Assembly: GCF_019977335.1 (NCBI RefSeq)
Contig: NZ_AP024653.1
Coordinates: 2,542,001-2,606,000, forward strand
Reading direction: 5' to 3'
Length of the DNA stretch: 64,000 nucleotides
DNA from: Arthrobacter sp. NicSoilB4
Lineage (GTDB): Bacteria; Actinomycetota; Actinomycetes; Actinomycetales; Micrococcaceae
This document shows positions 33,385 to 41,640 of the stretch, in pieces. Below the pieces are notes generated by a model. The model saw nothing but the letters and a program-made list of their open reading frames with translations. It was not told the origin of the DNA and did no database searches. Position 1 is the stretch's first letter. Every line of letters starts with the position of its first letter. The translations under genes were made by a program, and so were the position numbers.

Positions 33385-34340
33385 GGCGTCGCCTGGCCCG
33401 CCGTCTGTTCGCTGTTCCGTTCGCCGTCGAAGCCCAACTCAAGGTCCAGGCCCAGATCCAGGGCCGCCACGCTGTGCGTAAGCCCGCCGATCGAGATGAC
33501 GTCAACCCCGGTGGCGGCGATGCCGGCCACAGTGGCAAGGTTGACGTTGCCGCTTGCCTCGACCCGGGCCCGTCCGCCGACCAGCGCGACACCGGCGGCG
33601 AGGTCCGCCAGCGTGAAGTTGTCCAGCATGATGGTGTCCACGCCGGCCGCCAGCACCGGCCCGATCTGGTCCATGTTGTCCACTTCGACCTCAAAGTGGG
33701 TGGTGTGCCCCAGACGCGCTTTGGCTTCCCGGAGCACGGCGGTGAGTTTCGCCGGGTCTCCCCCGGTGAGGACGGCCAGGTGGTTGTCCTTGGCCAGCAC
33801 GGCGTCGGAAAGGCCGAAGCGGTGGTTGGCTCCCCCTCCGCAGCGGACGGCGTACCGTTCGAGCACGCGCAGGCCCGGCGTCGTCTTCCGGGTGTCGGTG
33901 ATGCGGGCCAGGGTGCCGTCCACGAGGGCGACGAACTCGGCCGTCTTGGTGGCGATCGCGCTCATCCGCTGGACCAGGTTCAGGGCCACGCGCTCGGCGA
34001 GCAGCACGGCGCGGGCGTTTCCATTGACCCTTGCGAGCGCCGTTCCGGCGGTGAAGGCGGCACCGTCGGCCACGAGGAGTTCGACGTCGGCGTCGGGGTC
34101 CGTGAGTTTCATCGCCGCTGCGAACACCTCCCCGCCGCTGAGCACGCCGGGAACGCGGGCGGCCAGGACCGCCGTCGCCCGCGCATCCGCGGGGATGAGC
34201 GTCTGCGAGGTGATGTCACCGTACGGGGCATCCTCCAGCAGGGCAGCCCGCAGCACGGCGTCCACGGCAGCGGCGGGCAGGGTTCCGGCGAGCGCCGTCA
34301 CCGGGGAGACGGCGGTGGGAGCTGCAACGGGTGCTGTCAT
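33381..34340 (-). CDS. nadC: nicotinate-nucleotide pyrophosphorylase (carboxylating)
   Basis: 319 aa quinolinate phosphoribosyltransferase; converts quinolinate and PRPP to nicotinate mononucleotide. Family blocks: 'LLEDAPYGDITSQTLIP', 'AERVALNLVQRMSAIAT', 'ITDTRKTTPGLRVLERYAVR' (substrate-binding arginines and lysine), 'EVEVDNMDQ', and 'VEASGNVNLATV'. The start ATG overlaps the nadB stop by 4 nt and its own stop overlaps the desulfurase start in the same way. Confidence 0.96.
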   Translation of the reverse strand: MTAPVAAPTAVSPVTALAGTLPAAAVDAVLRAALLEDAPYGDITSQTLIPADARATAVLAARVPGVLSGGEVFAAAMKLTDPDADVELLVADGAAFTAGTALARVNGNARAVLLAERVALNLVQRMSAIATKTAEFVALVDGTLARITDTRKTTPGLRVLERYAVRCGGGANHRFGLSDAVLAKDNHLAVLTGGDPAKLTAVLREAKARLGHTTHFEVEVDNMDQIGPVLAAGVDTIMLDNFTLADLAAGVALVGGRARVEASGNVNLATVAGIAATGVDVISIGGLTHSVAALDLGLDLELGFDGERNSEQTAGQATP

Positions 34341-36193
34341 GACGAAATCCTCTGTTTGGGACGGGAAGCGGCGGCACGCCGGTGGCCGTAAGCGCTGGCT
34401 GGCGGCGTGGAGCGGGCGGGAATCGCGAGCATGGCGGGCACGGTGGCCGCGGGGTCCGAGTCCGCACGGTGGTGGGCGCCCACGGAGCCGGTCCGCTGCC
34501 GGGCCGCGGCCACCAGGAGCTGCGCGGCGAGCAGCAGGTTGCGGTCCTCGTGTTCCGCCACGTCCGCTGCGCCTGTCACGTTCTCGGGGAGGACCACATC
34601 GGCCCAGGCGGCAAGCACGCACTCCGCCTCCCGCAGTTGCTCCCCGCTGCGCAACACCCCGGCGTGCGCGGTCATCAACCGCCGCAGAGCGTCGCGGGAA
34701 AACGACCCTGGACCGGCCTCAGTCGTCGCAACTCCATCGGGAAAGCCGGTCGGATGATATTCCCGGCTGGCACCCAAAGCTGCCTGCCTGCCGTCGTTCG
34801 ATGGCGTTCCGGAAGCGTGCGTCAAGGGGAGTCCGCCCGCGGCCGAGACAGCACGCGGAGGAACGACGTCGGACGACGCCCCACCCGACGCCCAGCCCGT
34901 TTCCCCACCGAGGAACGCCTCCACCGCCCGCCGCCCAAAGACCAGCCCCTCGAGCAGTGAGTTGCTGGCCAGCCGGTTGGCGCCCTGCGCTCCGGTGCAC
35001 GCGACTTCGCCGGCGGCGTACAGTCCAGGCACGGAGGTGCGCCCGCAGAGGTCGGTGGACACGCCGCCCATCCAGTAGTGGGCTGCCGGGGACACGGGCA
35101 GCGTTTGGCTGGTCCAGTCGTAGCCGGCCGCGCGGGTGGCGGCGTCGATGGTGGGGAAACGCCGGGCCAGGAAGCCGGGACCGCGGGTGGCTTCGATCCC
35201 CCGGGCGTCGAGGAAGACGGGGCTGTCCGCCGGCGCGCCCGTGGCGGCGAGGTGCAAGGCAATGCTGCGGGAGACGACGTCGCGCGGGGCCAGCTCGGCA
35301 TCGGGGTGGTAGTCGGGCAGGAAACGGTAACCGGCGACGTCCAGCAGGAGGGCGCCTTCCCCGCGGACCGCCTCTGAAATGAGCAGCGCCGGCGGACCGC
35401 CGGGGATCTCGTCCGCGGCGAGAGTGGTGGGGTGGAACTGGAAGAACTCCAGGTCCCGGACGGACGCACCCGCCCGCCAGGCCAGGGCCAGGCCGTCGGC
35501 TGTGGCGACGGAGGGATTGCTGGTCCGGGCGAAGAGCCGTCCGGCACCGCCCGTAGCCAGGAGCACCGCGTCGGCGTGCAACCGCCGGGGCTGCCCGTTG
35601 GACAGGTAGGCGACGCCGGTGACCCGGGCGGAGGCCGCCGGGCCGGCTTCGGGGAGTCCGGTGAGCAGCTCGGTGACGAACGCGCCGGTCTCGACCCGCA
35701 GCCGGCTCTGGCCCGTCCGGTTCAGGACGGCGCGCTCCAGCACGGCGGCGACGAGGGCGCGGGTGATGCGGGCGCCGGTAGCGTCCCCGCCGGCGTGCAG
35801 GATGCGGGCGGCGGAATGTGCCGCCTCCAGTCCGAGCGCAGGGCCTCCGGAGGGTCCGGCGTCGAAATGCACGCCGAACCGCTGCAGCCCCGCGATGTCC
35901 CGGACGGCCTCGGTGCACAGGACCCGCACGGCCTCGGGGTCGTTGAGCCCGGCGCCGGCGGCAAGGGTGTCGGCGATGTGGGCCGCCACGGAATCGCCCG
36001 GCGCGGCCTCCCCTGGCGTGAGCACAGCCGAGACGCCGCCCTGGGCGTAGAAGGTGTTGCTCTGCTCGAGGGTTCCCTTGGTCAGCAGCACCACCTCGCA
36101 GGCCGGCCCGCCGTCCACGACGGCGTCGGACGCAAGCAGTGCGGCGTACAGTCCGGCGATGCCGCTGCCGACCACTACCAGCCGCCTGGTCAC
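34337..36193 (-). CDS. nadB: L-aspartate oxidase
   Basis: FAD enzyme converting L-aspartate to iminoaspartate for quinolinate synthesis. It opens at a GTG overlapping nadA's stop (GTGA), with the FAD motif 'LVVVGSGIAGLYAALLA'. Characteristic blocks: 'TFYAQGGVSAV', 'FFQFHPTTLA', 'RGEGALLLDVAGYRFLPDY' and 'GEVACTGAQGANRLASNSLL'. At 618 aa it is longer than typical 540-residue NadB; the excess is a Gly/Ser/Ala-rich insert after 'GRRAVEAFLGGETG' and a poorly conserved tail of about 50 residues that runs over the nadC start. Confidence 0.95.
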   Translation of the reverse strand: MTRRLVVVGSGIAGLYAALLASDAVVDGGPACEVVLLTKGTLEQSNTFYAQGGVSAVLTPGEAAPGDSVAAHIADTLAAGAGLNDPEAVRVLCTEAVRDIAGLQRFGVHFDAGPSGGPALGLEAAHSAARILHAGGDATGARITRALVAAVLERAVLNRTGQSRLRVETGAFVTELLTGLPEAGPAASARVTGVAYLSNGQPRRLHADAVLLATGGAGRLFARTSNPSVATADGLALAWRAGASVRDLEFFQFHPTTLAADEIPGGPPALLISEAVRGEGALLLDVAGYRFLPDYHPDAELAPRDVVSRSIALHLAATGAPADSPVFLDARGIEATRGPGFLARRFPTIDAATRAAGYDWTSQTLPVSPAAHYWMGGVSTDLCGRTSVPGLYAAGEVACTGAQGANRLASNSLLEGLVFGRRAVEAFLGGETGWASGGASSDVVPPRAVSAAGGLPLTHASGTPSNDGRQAALGASREYHPTGFPDGVATTEAGPGSFSRDALRRLMTAHAGVLRSGEQLREAECVLAAWADVVLPENVTGAADVAEHEDRNLLLAAQLLVAAARQRTGSVGAHHRADSDPAATVPAMLAIPARSTPPASAYGHRRAAASRPKQRISS

Positions 36194-37503
36194 GGCCGCG
36201 CCGCCAGCATCCGCTCGAGGGCAACCTTTGCCGGGGCTGCGACGCCATCCGCCACCGTGATCCGGTTGACCACCTCGCCCCGGACCAGCGCTTCCAGGAC
36301 CCAGGCGAGGTAGCCCGGGTGGATGCGGTACATCGTGGAGCAGGGGCAGATCACCGGGTCCAGGCAGAAGATGGTGTGCTGCGGGTATTCCGCGGCGAGG
36401 CGGTTCACCATGTTGATCTCGGTGCCGATCGCGAACGTGGTGGGTTCGGTGGCCGCGGCGATGGCCTTCTTGATGAAGTCGGTGGACCCGGCGGAATCGG
36501 CGGCGTCCACCACCTCCATGGGGCATTCCGGGTGCACGATCACCTGCACGCCCGGGAACTCGGCGCGGGCCTTTTCGATCTGGCCGACGTTGAAGCGCTT
36601 GTGGACCGAGCAGAAGCCGTGCCACAGGATCACCCGGGAATCGAGCAGGGCCTGTTCGTCATTGCCGCCGAGGTCCTTGCGCGGGTTCCACATCGGCATC
36701 TGCTCCAGCGGCACGCCCATGGCCTTGGCGGTGTTGCGGCCCAGGTGCTGGTCCGGGAAGAACAGCACGCGCTGGCCGCGCTCGAACGCCCATTCCAGCA
36801 CGGCGGAGGCGTTGGAGGAGGTGCAGACGATCCCGCCGTGCTCGCCGCAGAAGCCTTTGAGGGCGGCGGAGGAGTTCATGTAGGTGACCGGGATGACCGG
36901 GACCCGGCCGTCGGCGTCGGGCTCTGTGCCGAACAGTTCCTCCAGCTGTTCCCAGCACTCGGTCACCGAGTCGATGTCCGCCATGTCCGCCATCGAGCAT
37001 CCCGCGGCCAGGTTGGGCAGGATCACGGCCTGGTCGGGCCGGGACAGGATGTCCGCGGTTTCGGCCATGAAGTGCACACCGCAGAAGATGATCGCCTCGG
37101 CATCCGGGCGGGTCAGCGCGGCATTGGCCAGCTGGAAGGAATCGCCCACGAAGTCGGCGTATTCGATGACTTCGTCGCGCTGGTAGAAGTGGCCCAGGAC
37201 GACGGCGCGGTCCCCCAGCGCCGCTTTGGCGGCCCGGATCCGGGCGTCGAGTTCGGCGGTGCCGGCGAGCTTGTACTCCTCCGGGAGCTGTCCCTGACGC
37301 GGGGTCGAGGCCGGGGCGACGTCGGCGACGGAGGCGCCGGGGCCATAGGCGGGCACGCCGGCGAGGGCCTCGGCAAGGTCGTAGTCCCAGGGGCCGCGGG
37401 CGAGCGCCGGGCTGCAGGTGGAGGCCGCTGCCCGGCCCGTGGCGCTGTTGCTGGTGGCCTGTTCGCGCGTGATCAGCTGGATAGCCGTGTTGACGCTGCT
37501 CAT
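36190..37503 (-). CDS. nadA: quinolinate synthase A ([4Fe-4S])
   Basis: 437 aa. Condenses iminoaspartate with dihydroxyacetone phosphate to quinolinate on a [4Fe-4S] cluster. Diagnostic blocks: 'VVLGHFYQRDEVIEYADFVG', 'IFCGVHFMAETADIL', 'GCSMADMADI', 'VIVHPECPMEVVD', and 'CLDPVICPCSTMYRIHPGYL' with a cluster cysteine. The first 60 residues (ITREQATSNSATGRA...) form a non-conserved extension. It overlaps nrtR upstream by ATGA and nadB downstream by GTGA. Confidence 0.97.
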   Translation of the reverse strand: MSSVNTAIQLITREQATSNSATGRAAASTCSPALARGPWDYDLAEALAGVPAYGPGASVADVAPASTPRQGQLPEEYKLAGTAELDARIRAAKAALGDRAVVLGHFYQRDEVIEYADFVGDSFQLANAALTRPDAEAIIFCGVHFMAETADILSRPDQAVILPNLAAGCSMADMADIDSVTECWEQLEELFGTEPDADGRVPVIPVTYMNSSAALKGFCGEHGGIVCTSSNASAVLEWAFERGQRVLFFPDQHLGRNTAKAMGVPLEQMPMWNPRKDLGGNDEQALLDSRVILWHGFCSVHKRFNVGQIEKARAEFPGVQVIVHPECPMEVVDAADSAGSTDFIKKAIAAATEPTTFAIGTEINMVNRLAAEYPQHTIFCLDPVICPCSTMYRIHPGYLAWVLEALVRGEVVNRITVADGVAAPAKVALERMLAARP

Positions 37504-38210
37504 GGTGTGCTCCTGTTGTCTGGGTCAAGGCCAGGGCGGCCGGTAAAGCGGTAGAGGCGGGGCGGGCGGTGTTTGCCGCCCTGCAGGTACTGGTCGGTTT
37601 CCTCGATCTCCGGTGTGGCTTTGACCTGCCGGCGGAAGTTGGCCGGGTCCAGTTCACGGTCCAGGACGGCCTCGTAGACCTCCCGGACTTGCGCCAGGGT
37701 GAAGTACTCGCCCAGGAGGTGGTAGGCGATGGAGCCGTAGGCCATCTTGTTGCGCAGCCGCCAGAGGGCGTAGTCGATGATCGCGTTGTGGTCGAAGGCG
37801 AGCTCGCCGAGCCGGTCGGCCCGGAACCACTTGACGTTTTCGGATTCGTCCGCGAGCGCGGCCTCCGTGGGCTGCACCAGCGCCCAGTACACAATTGAGA
37901 CGACGCGCTGGGTGGGCGAGCGGTGCAGGCCGCCGAAAGCGTAGAGCTGTTCCAGGTAGCTGGGCGCCAGTCCGGTGGTCTCCTGCAGGTTCCGCGAGGC
38001 GGCGTCCGGCAGGGATTCGGAATGGGTCAGCGGGCCGCCGGGCAGTGCCCACAGTCCCTTGAACGGTTCGCGGATCCGGCGCACCAGCGGGATCCAGAGG
38101 GTGGGGCGCCCGGAACGCTCGCTGGGGCGCAGGGCGAAGATCACCGTGGAAATGGCCAGCGACGGCGGCGCGGTCTGGCGTTCGGAGACGTTGGCTGCTG
38201 TTGTGTACAC
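37500..38210 (-). CDS. nrtR: NrtR-type Nudix regulator of NAD biosynthesis
   Basis: 236 aa with an N-terminal Nudix-like domain and a C-terminal winged helix. The Nudix box is degenerate ('GGPLTHSESLPDAASRNLQE' in place of the canonical REUxEExGU), as is usual in NrtR, which senses ADP-ribose instead of hydrolysing it. The C-terminal domain carries the family stretch 'YALWRLRNKMAYGSIAYHLL' and 'FTLAQVREVYEAVLDREL'. The start is a GTG at 38210 with GGGGTG upstream. It heads the nadABC operon and should repress it at the palindrome 79 nt upstream. A simple Nudix hydrolase is less likely given the box and context. Confidence 0.88.
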   Translation of the reverse strand: MYTTAANVSERQTAPPSLAISTVIFALRPSERSGRPTLWIPLVRRIREPFKGLWALPGGPLTHSESLPDAASRNLQETTGLAPSYLEQLYAFGGLHRSPTQRVVSIVYWALVQPTEAALADESENVKWFRADRLGELAFDHNAIIDYALWRLRNKMAYGSIAYHLLGEYFTLAQVREVYEAVLDRELDPANFRRQVKATPEIEETDQYLQGGKHRPPRLYRFTGRPGLDPDNRSTP

Positions 38211-38288
38211 GGTGGTTCACCCCGCATTCTCAGGCTGCGGGCCGGCCCTGAGGGGACGGCCCGGACGGCTCCGGCCCAACCGCCGGAG

Positions 38289-38315
38289 TAGTTATAGTCA
38301 AAGTGACTAGAACTA
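38289..38315. promoter_or_regulatory. NrtR-type operator upstream of nrtR-nadABC
   Basis: 27-nt palindrome with arms TAGTTATAGTCA and TGACTAGAACTA around AAG; only one mismatch between arms. It lies upstream of the nrtR start, and on the minus strand it contains a TATAAC that could be a -10, so a bound repressor would block transcription. Known NrtR sites are palindromes of this general size in front of nad genes. Confidence 0.75.
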
Positions 38316-38395
38316 ATGATACGACTGTGCGGTCCGAGCGCAAAATGTTTCAGGTCACACGGTTACCGCCGCGCAAGCCCAAGGGCCACGGCCGC

Positions 38396-38869
38396 TCACG
38401 CTTTGTTGGCGGCGGCTTCCAGCAGCGGAAGGGTGCGGCCCTGGAAGTGCGTGTTGAGCACAATCACCGAGGACGAACGCAGCACCGTCCGGGTGGCGAT
38501 CATGGCATCCAGCACGCGCTGCAGGTCCGGGTTGGAGCGGGCCGCAATGCGGGCCATCAGGTCCGAACTGCCGGAGACGGTGTGGATTTCAATCAGTTCC
38601 GGGATCGCCGCGAGGGCCTCGACCACCGCGTCATGCCCCAGGTCCTGATTGATCGTCAGGGAGCAGAACGCCACCACCGGGAAGCCGAAATGTGCCGGAT
38701 CCGGCTGCGGCACCCACGAGCCGATGACGCCGCTGTCCTGCATCCGGTCCAGCCGCGACTGCACGGTGGCGCGGGCAACCTTAAGGACCCGGGAGGCCTC
38801 CAGCACCGACGCCCGGGGAGCATCCGTGAAGAATCGGACAATTTTAGCGTCCAGGGCATCAACGTCCAT
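38396..38869 (-). CDS. Lrp/AsnC-family transcriptional regulator
   Basis: 157 aa. ATG 38869 is chosen because AGGAGG lies 8 nt upstream; the longer open frame continues into the permease region as a shadow. N-terminal helix-turn-helix 'RASVLEASRVLKVARATVQS' is followed by an RAM/AsnC ligand domain ('IHTVSGSSDLMARIAARSNP'). It is divergent from an amino acid permease and precedes a 2-oxoacid dehydrogenase operon, so it probably regulates uptake and catabolism of amino acids, perhaps branched-chain. The 177-nt divergent gap shows no clear operator. Confidence 0.92.
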   Translation of the reverse strand: MDVDALDAKIVRFFTDAPRASVLEASRVLKVARATVQSRLDRMQDSGVIGSWVPQPDPAHFGFPVVAFCSLTINQDLGHDAVVEALAAIPELIEIHTVSGSSDLMARIAARSNPDLQRVLDAMIATRTVLRSSSVIVLNTHFQGRTLPLLEAAANKA

Positions 38870-39046
38870 CGAATATTCCTCCTGCAGCAGCATCCGCACG
38901 GCAAACCGCCATGAAAACCTCGTTACTAGCCAACAAACTGCCACTATGCTCTCACGGGCCGGGGCACGCCGGCCCCGCCCGGACACGGTAAATTCAATAG
39001 GTCCCATAAGGACTCCAAGATCCACACCACACGAAGGTTCGCCAGC

Positions 39047-40468
39047 ATGACAATGAAGTCCACCGCGGAGCGCCCCGGCCTGAAACTGGGCCACAGCATG
39101 AAGCCACGCCAACTCACCATGATGGGACTCGGCAGCGCCATCGGCGCCGGCCTGTTCCTCGGTTCGGGGGCCGGAGTCCAGGCCGCAGGACCCGCCGTCC
39201 TGATCTCCTACCTGGTCGCGGGAACCCTGATCATCCTCGTGATGTGGGCCCTCGGCGAAATGGCCGCCGCCAACCCTAACAGCGGCGCGTTTTCCGTCTA
39301 CGCCGAGAAGGCCATGGGCCGGACCGCAGGTGCAACCGTAGGCTGGCTCTGGTGGCTGCAGCTGGTGGTTGTCATCGCCGCCGAGGCCCTCGGCGCCGCC
39401 GCCCTGCTGTTCAGCGTGTGGCCCGTAATCCCGGTCTGGGCCCTGTCCCTGATCTTTATGGTCGTGTTCACTGCGATCAACCTTGCCGGGGTCAAGAACT
39501 TCGGCGAGTTTGAGTTTTGGTTCGCCATCCTCAAGGTGGCCGCCATCCTGCTGTTCCTGGGCATCGGCACCGCCCTGCTGCTCGGCTGGCTCCCGGACGT
39601 CGAATCCCCCGGCCTTTCCAACTTCACCGCGGACTTCGCCCCGGCGGGGCTGGGCGGCATCGCCACGGCGCTCTTCGTGGTGATCTTCGCTTTTGGCGGC
39701 ACTGAGATTGTCAGTGTGGCCGCGGCCGAGACCGAGAACCCCCAGCACAGCGTGGGCCAGGCGATCCGCACCGTCGTCTGGCGGATCCTGGTCTTTTACA
39801 TCGGCTCCGTGTTCGTCATCGCCGCCGTCCTTCCGTACACATCCGATGCCCTCGCGTCGCCGTTCGCCGGCGTCCTGGACGTGGCGGGCATCCCCGGCGC
39901 CGGCGCCGCCATCACCCTGGTGGCCGTCGTCGCGCTTCTCTCGGCCCTGAACGCGAACCTGTACGGCGCGTCCCGGATGGTCTTCTCGCTGTCCGAACGC
40001 GGCGAAGCCCCCCGGTTCCTCTCGAAAATCAACAAGTCACGGGTGCCGATGCTCGCCGTCGGCGTCTCCGTGGCGTTCGGCTTCCTGGCCGCCGTGCTGG
40101 AGCTGCTTTTCCCGGAGCAGATCCTCCCGGCGCTGTTCCAGCTGGTCGGCTCGACCTGCCTGATGGTCTGGGGCTCCGCCCTCGTCTCCCAGCTGATCCT
40201 CCGCCGCCGCGCGGACCGGGACGGCACCGTCCTGCCGCTGCGGATGAAGGGCTTCCCCGGACTGACGATCTTCGGGCTCGTGCTCCTCGCCGTGATCTTC
40301 GCCGTCGGCTTCAGCAGCCCGGACAGCAGCAAGCAGCTTTTCAGCACCATCGCCCTGGTCGCCGGCATTGCCGCAGCGTGCTGGATCGGCGCCCGTGTCA
40401 CCCGCAACCGCGGCGCGGCTCCGGCCGAGCAGGCCAAAACCGCCGAAACCGCCCACGCCGGGAAGTAA
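39047..40468 (+). CDS. APC-family amino acid permease
   Basis: 473 aa, twelve predicted transmembrane helices. The N-terminal block 'LKPRQLTMMGLGSAIGAGLF' type sequence (here KPRQLTMMGLGSAIGAGLFL) is the APC/AAT substrate-binding unwound helix. Others: 'NPNSGAFSVYAEKAMG', 'FGGTEIVSVAAAETENPQ' and 'LNANLYGASRMVFSLSERGE', as in the aromatic/GABA-type AAT group. A hydrophilic, Ala/Lys-rich tail of 20 residues closes the protein. It is divergent from the Lrp-type regulator and is followed by a long inverted repeat. Confidence 0.93.
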   Translation: MTMKSTAERPGLKLGHSMKPRQLTMMGLGSAIGAGLFLGSGAGVQAAGPAVLISYLVAGTLIILVMWALGEMAAANPNSGAFSVYAEKAMGRTAGATVGWLWWLQLVVVIAAEALGAAALLFSVWPVIPVWALSLIFMVVFTAINLAGVKNFGEFEFWFAILKVAAILLFLGIGTALLLGWLPDVESPGLSNFTADFAPAGLGGIATALFVVIFAFGGTEIVSVAAAETENPQHSVGQAIRTVVWRILVFYIGSVFVIAAVLPYTSDALASPFAGVLDVAGIPGAGAAITLVAVVALLSALNANLYGASRMVFSLSERGEAPRFLSKINKSRVPMLAVGVSVAFGFLAAVLELLFPEQILPALFQLVGSTCLMVWGSALVSQLILRRRADRDGTVLPLRMKGFPGLTIFGLVLLAVIFAVGFSSPDSSKQLFSTIALVAGIAAACWIGARVTRNRGAAPAEQAKTAETAHAGK

Positions 40469-40486
40469 CCGGCCCGTCCGCACCAC

Positions 40487-40554
40487 CTGACCAGACTGCA
40501 CAGATTGCAAAGCCCGGCGCCCGTCGGACTGGCACTCTTGTGCAGTCTGGTCAG
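40487..40554. terminator. 16-bp inverted repeat after the permease gene
   Basis: Perfect 16-nt arms (CTGACCAGACTGCACA and its complement) are separated by 36 nt that contain smaller GC-rich palindromic pieces. It begins 19 nt after the permease stop. Probably a transcription-stop or small palindromic repeat element; different in sequence from the 63-bp palindromes elsewhere in the window. Confidence 0.6.
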
Positions 40555-40605
40555 TGATTTAACAGCTGTTTGCCTACCGCCGAGCGGGTGACTAGGGTCA
40601 CAGGC

Positions 40606-41640
40606 ATGGACACACTTCCCGTGGCTTCCGGCGACGCCGCCGAACCCCTCACTCCCGCCCAGCTCCGCGAGCTCTATTCGCTGATGGTGGCCGTCCGCCA
40701 CCTCGACACCTCGGCCATCGCCTGGCAGCGTCAGGGCATCATCCCCGGCTACGCACCCGAGCTCGGCCAGGAGGCGGCCCAGGTGGGCAGCGGCTACGCC
40801 GTCGACACCACCCGGGACTTCGTCTTCCCCACCTACCGCGAGATGGGCGTCGCCCGCACCATAGGCGTGGACATGGTGGCGTACATGTCCACCCACAAGG
40901 CCACCTGGCACGGCGGCCTCTACGACCCGCTGGAATCGCGGCTCGCCCCGATCCAGGCCGTGGTGGCCGGCTCGGTGCTGCACGCCGTCGGCTGGGCCCA
41001 TGGCCAGACACTGGATGGGAAAGACGGCGTCGCGATGACGTACTTCGGCGACGGCGCCTCCTCCCAGGGCGACGTTCACGAGGCCCTGAACTTCGCCGCC
41101 GTAATGAAGGCGCCCGTGGTGTTCTTTGTCCAGAACAACGGCTGGGCCATCTCGGTCCCCACCGAACGCCAGGTCGCCGGCGGCTCCGTCGCCGCCCGCG
41201 CCGCCGGCTACGGCATCCCGGCCCTGCGGATCGACGGCGACGACGTCGTCGCCGTCGTCGAGGCCACCCGCCGCGCCTTTGCGCACGCCCGGGCCGGCAA
41301 CGGCCCCGTCCTCATCGAAGCCATGACGTACCGCCGCGGCCCGCACTCGACCTCCGATGATCCGGGCCGCTACCGCTCGCTCGATGAGGAGCGCGACGGC
41401 GCCGGCGTGGACCCGCTGGAACGCTTCCGGCAGCGGCTGCTCGCCGACGGCGTCGCCGACGAGGCCTTCTTCGCCGAAGCCCTCGCCGCGGCCAAGGCCG
41501 AGGAGGAACAGATCCGCACCGGCATCCAGGCCCTCGGTTCCCGCCCCGGCACCGAAATGTTTGACCTGGTCTTCCAGGAAACCACCCCTGCCCTGCAGGC
41601 CCAGGCCGCCAACTGGCGCGAGGAGTCCGAACATGTCTAA
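40606..41640 (+). CDS. thiamine-pyrophosphate-dependent 2-oxoacid dehydrogenase E1, alpha subunit
   Basis: 344 aa E1-alpha of a pyruvate/branched-chain 2-oxoacid dehydrogenase complex. TPP-binding motif 'YFGDGASSQGDVHEALNFAA' with downstream 'QNNGWAISVPTERQ', and the phosphorylation-loop equivalent 'MTYRRGPHSTSDDPGRYR', which reads like branched-chain members. The start is taken at ATG 40606; the ribosome site is weak and an upstream in-frame start cannot be excluded. The 3' end overlaps the E1-beta start by 8 nt. Branched-chain rather than pyruvate specificity is suggested by sequence flavour and the Lrp neighbour, but is not certain. Confidence 0.9.
   Translation: MDTLPVASGDAAEPLTPAQLRELYSLMVAVRHLDTSAIAWQRQGIIPGYAPELGQEAAQVGSGYAVDTTRDFVFPTYREMGVARTIGVDMVAYMSTHKATWHGGLYDPLESRLAPIQAVVAGSVLHAVGWAHGQTLDGKDGVAMTYFGDGASSQGDVHEALNFAAVMKAPVVFFVQNNGWAISVPTERQVAGGSVAARAAGYGIPALRIDGDDVVAVVEATRRAFAHARAGNGPVLIEAMTYRRGPHSTSDDPGRYRSLDEERDGAGVDPLERFRQRLLADGVADEAFFAEALAAAKAEEEQIRTGIQALGSRPGTEMFDLVFQETTPALQAQAANWREESEHV

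Noticed and set aside
32704..35382. 892-codon plus-strand frame across nifS-nadC-nadB
   Set aside because: It is antisense to three clear enzymes and reads as Arg/Pro/Ala-rich noise.
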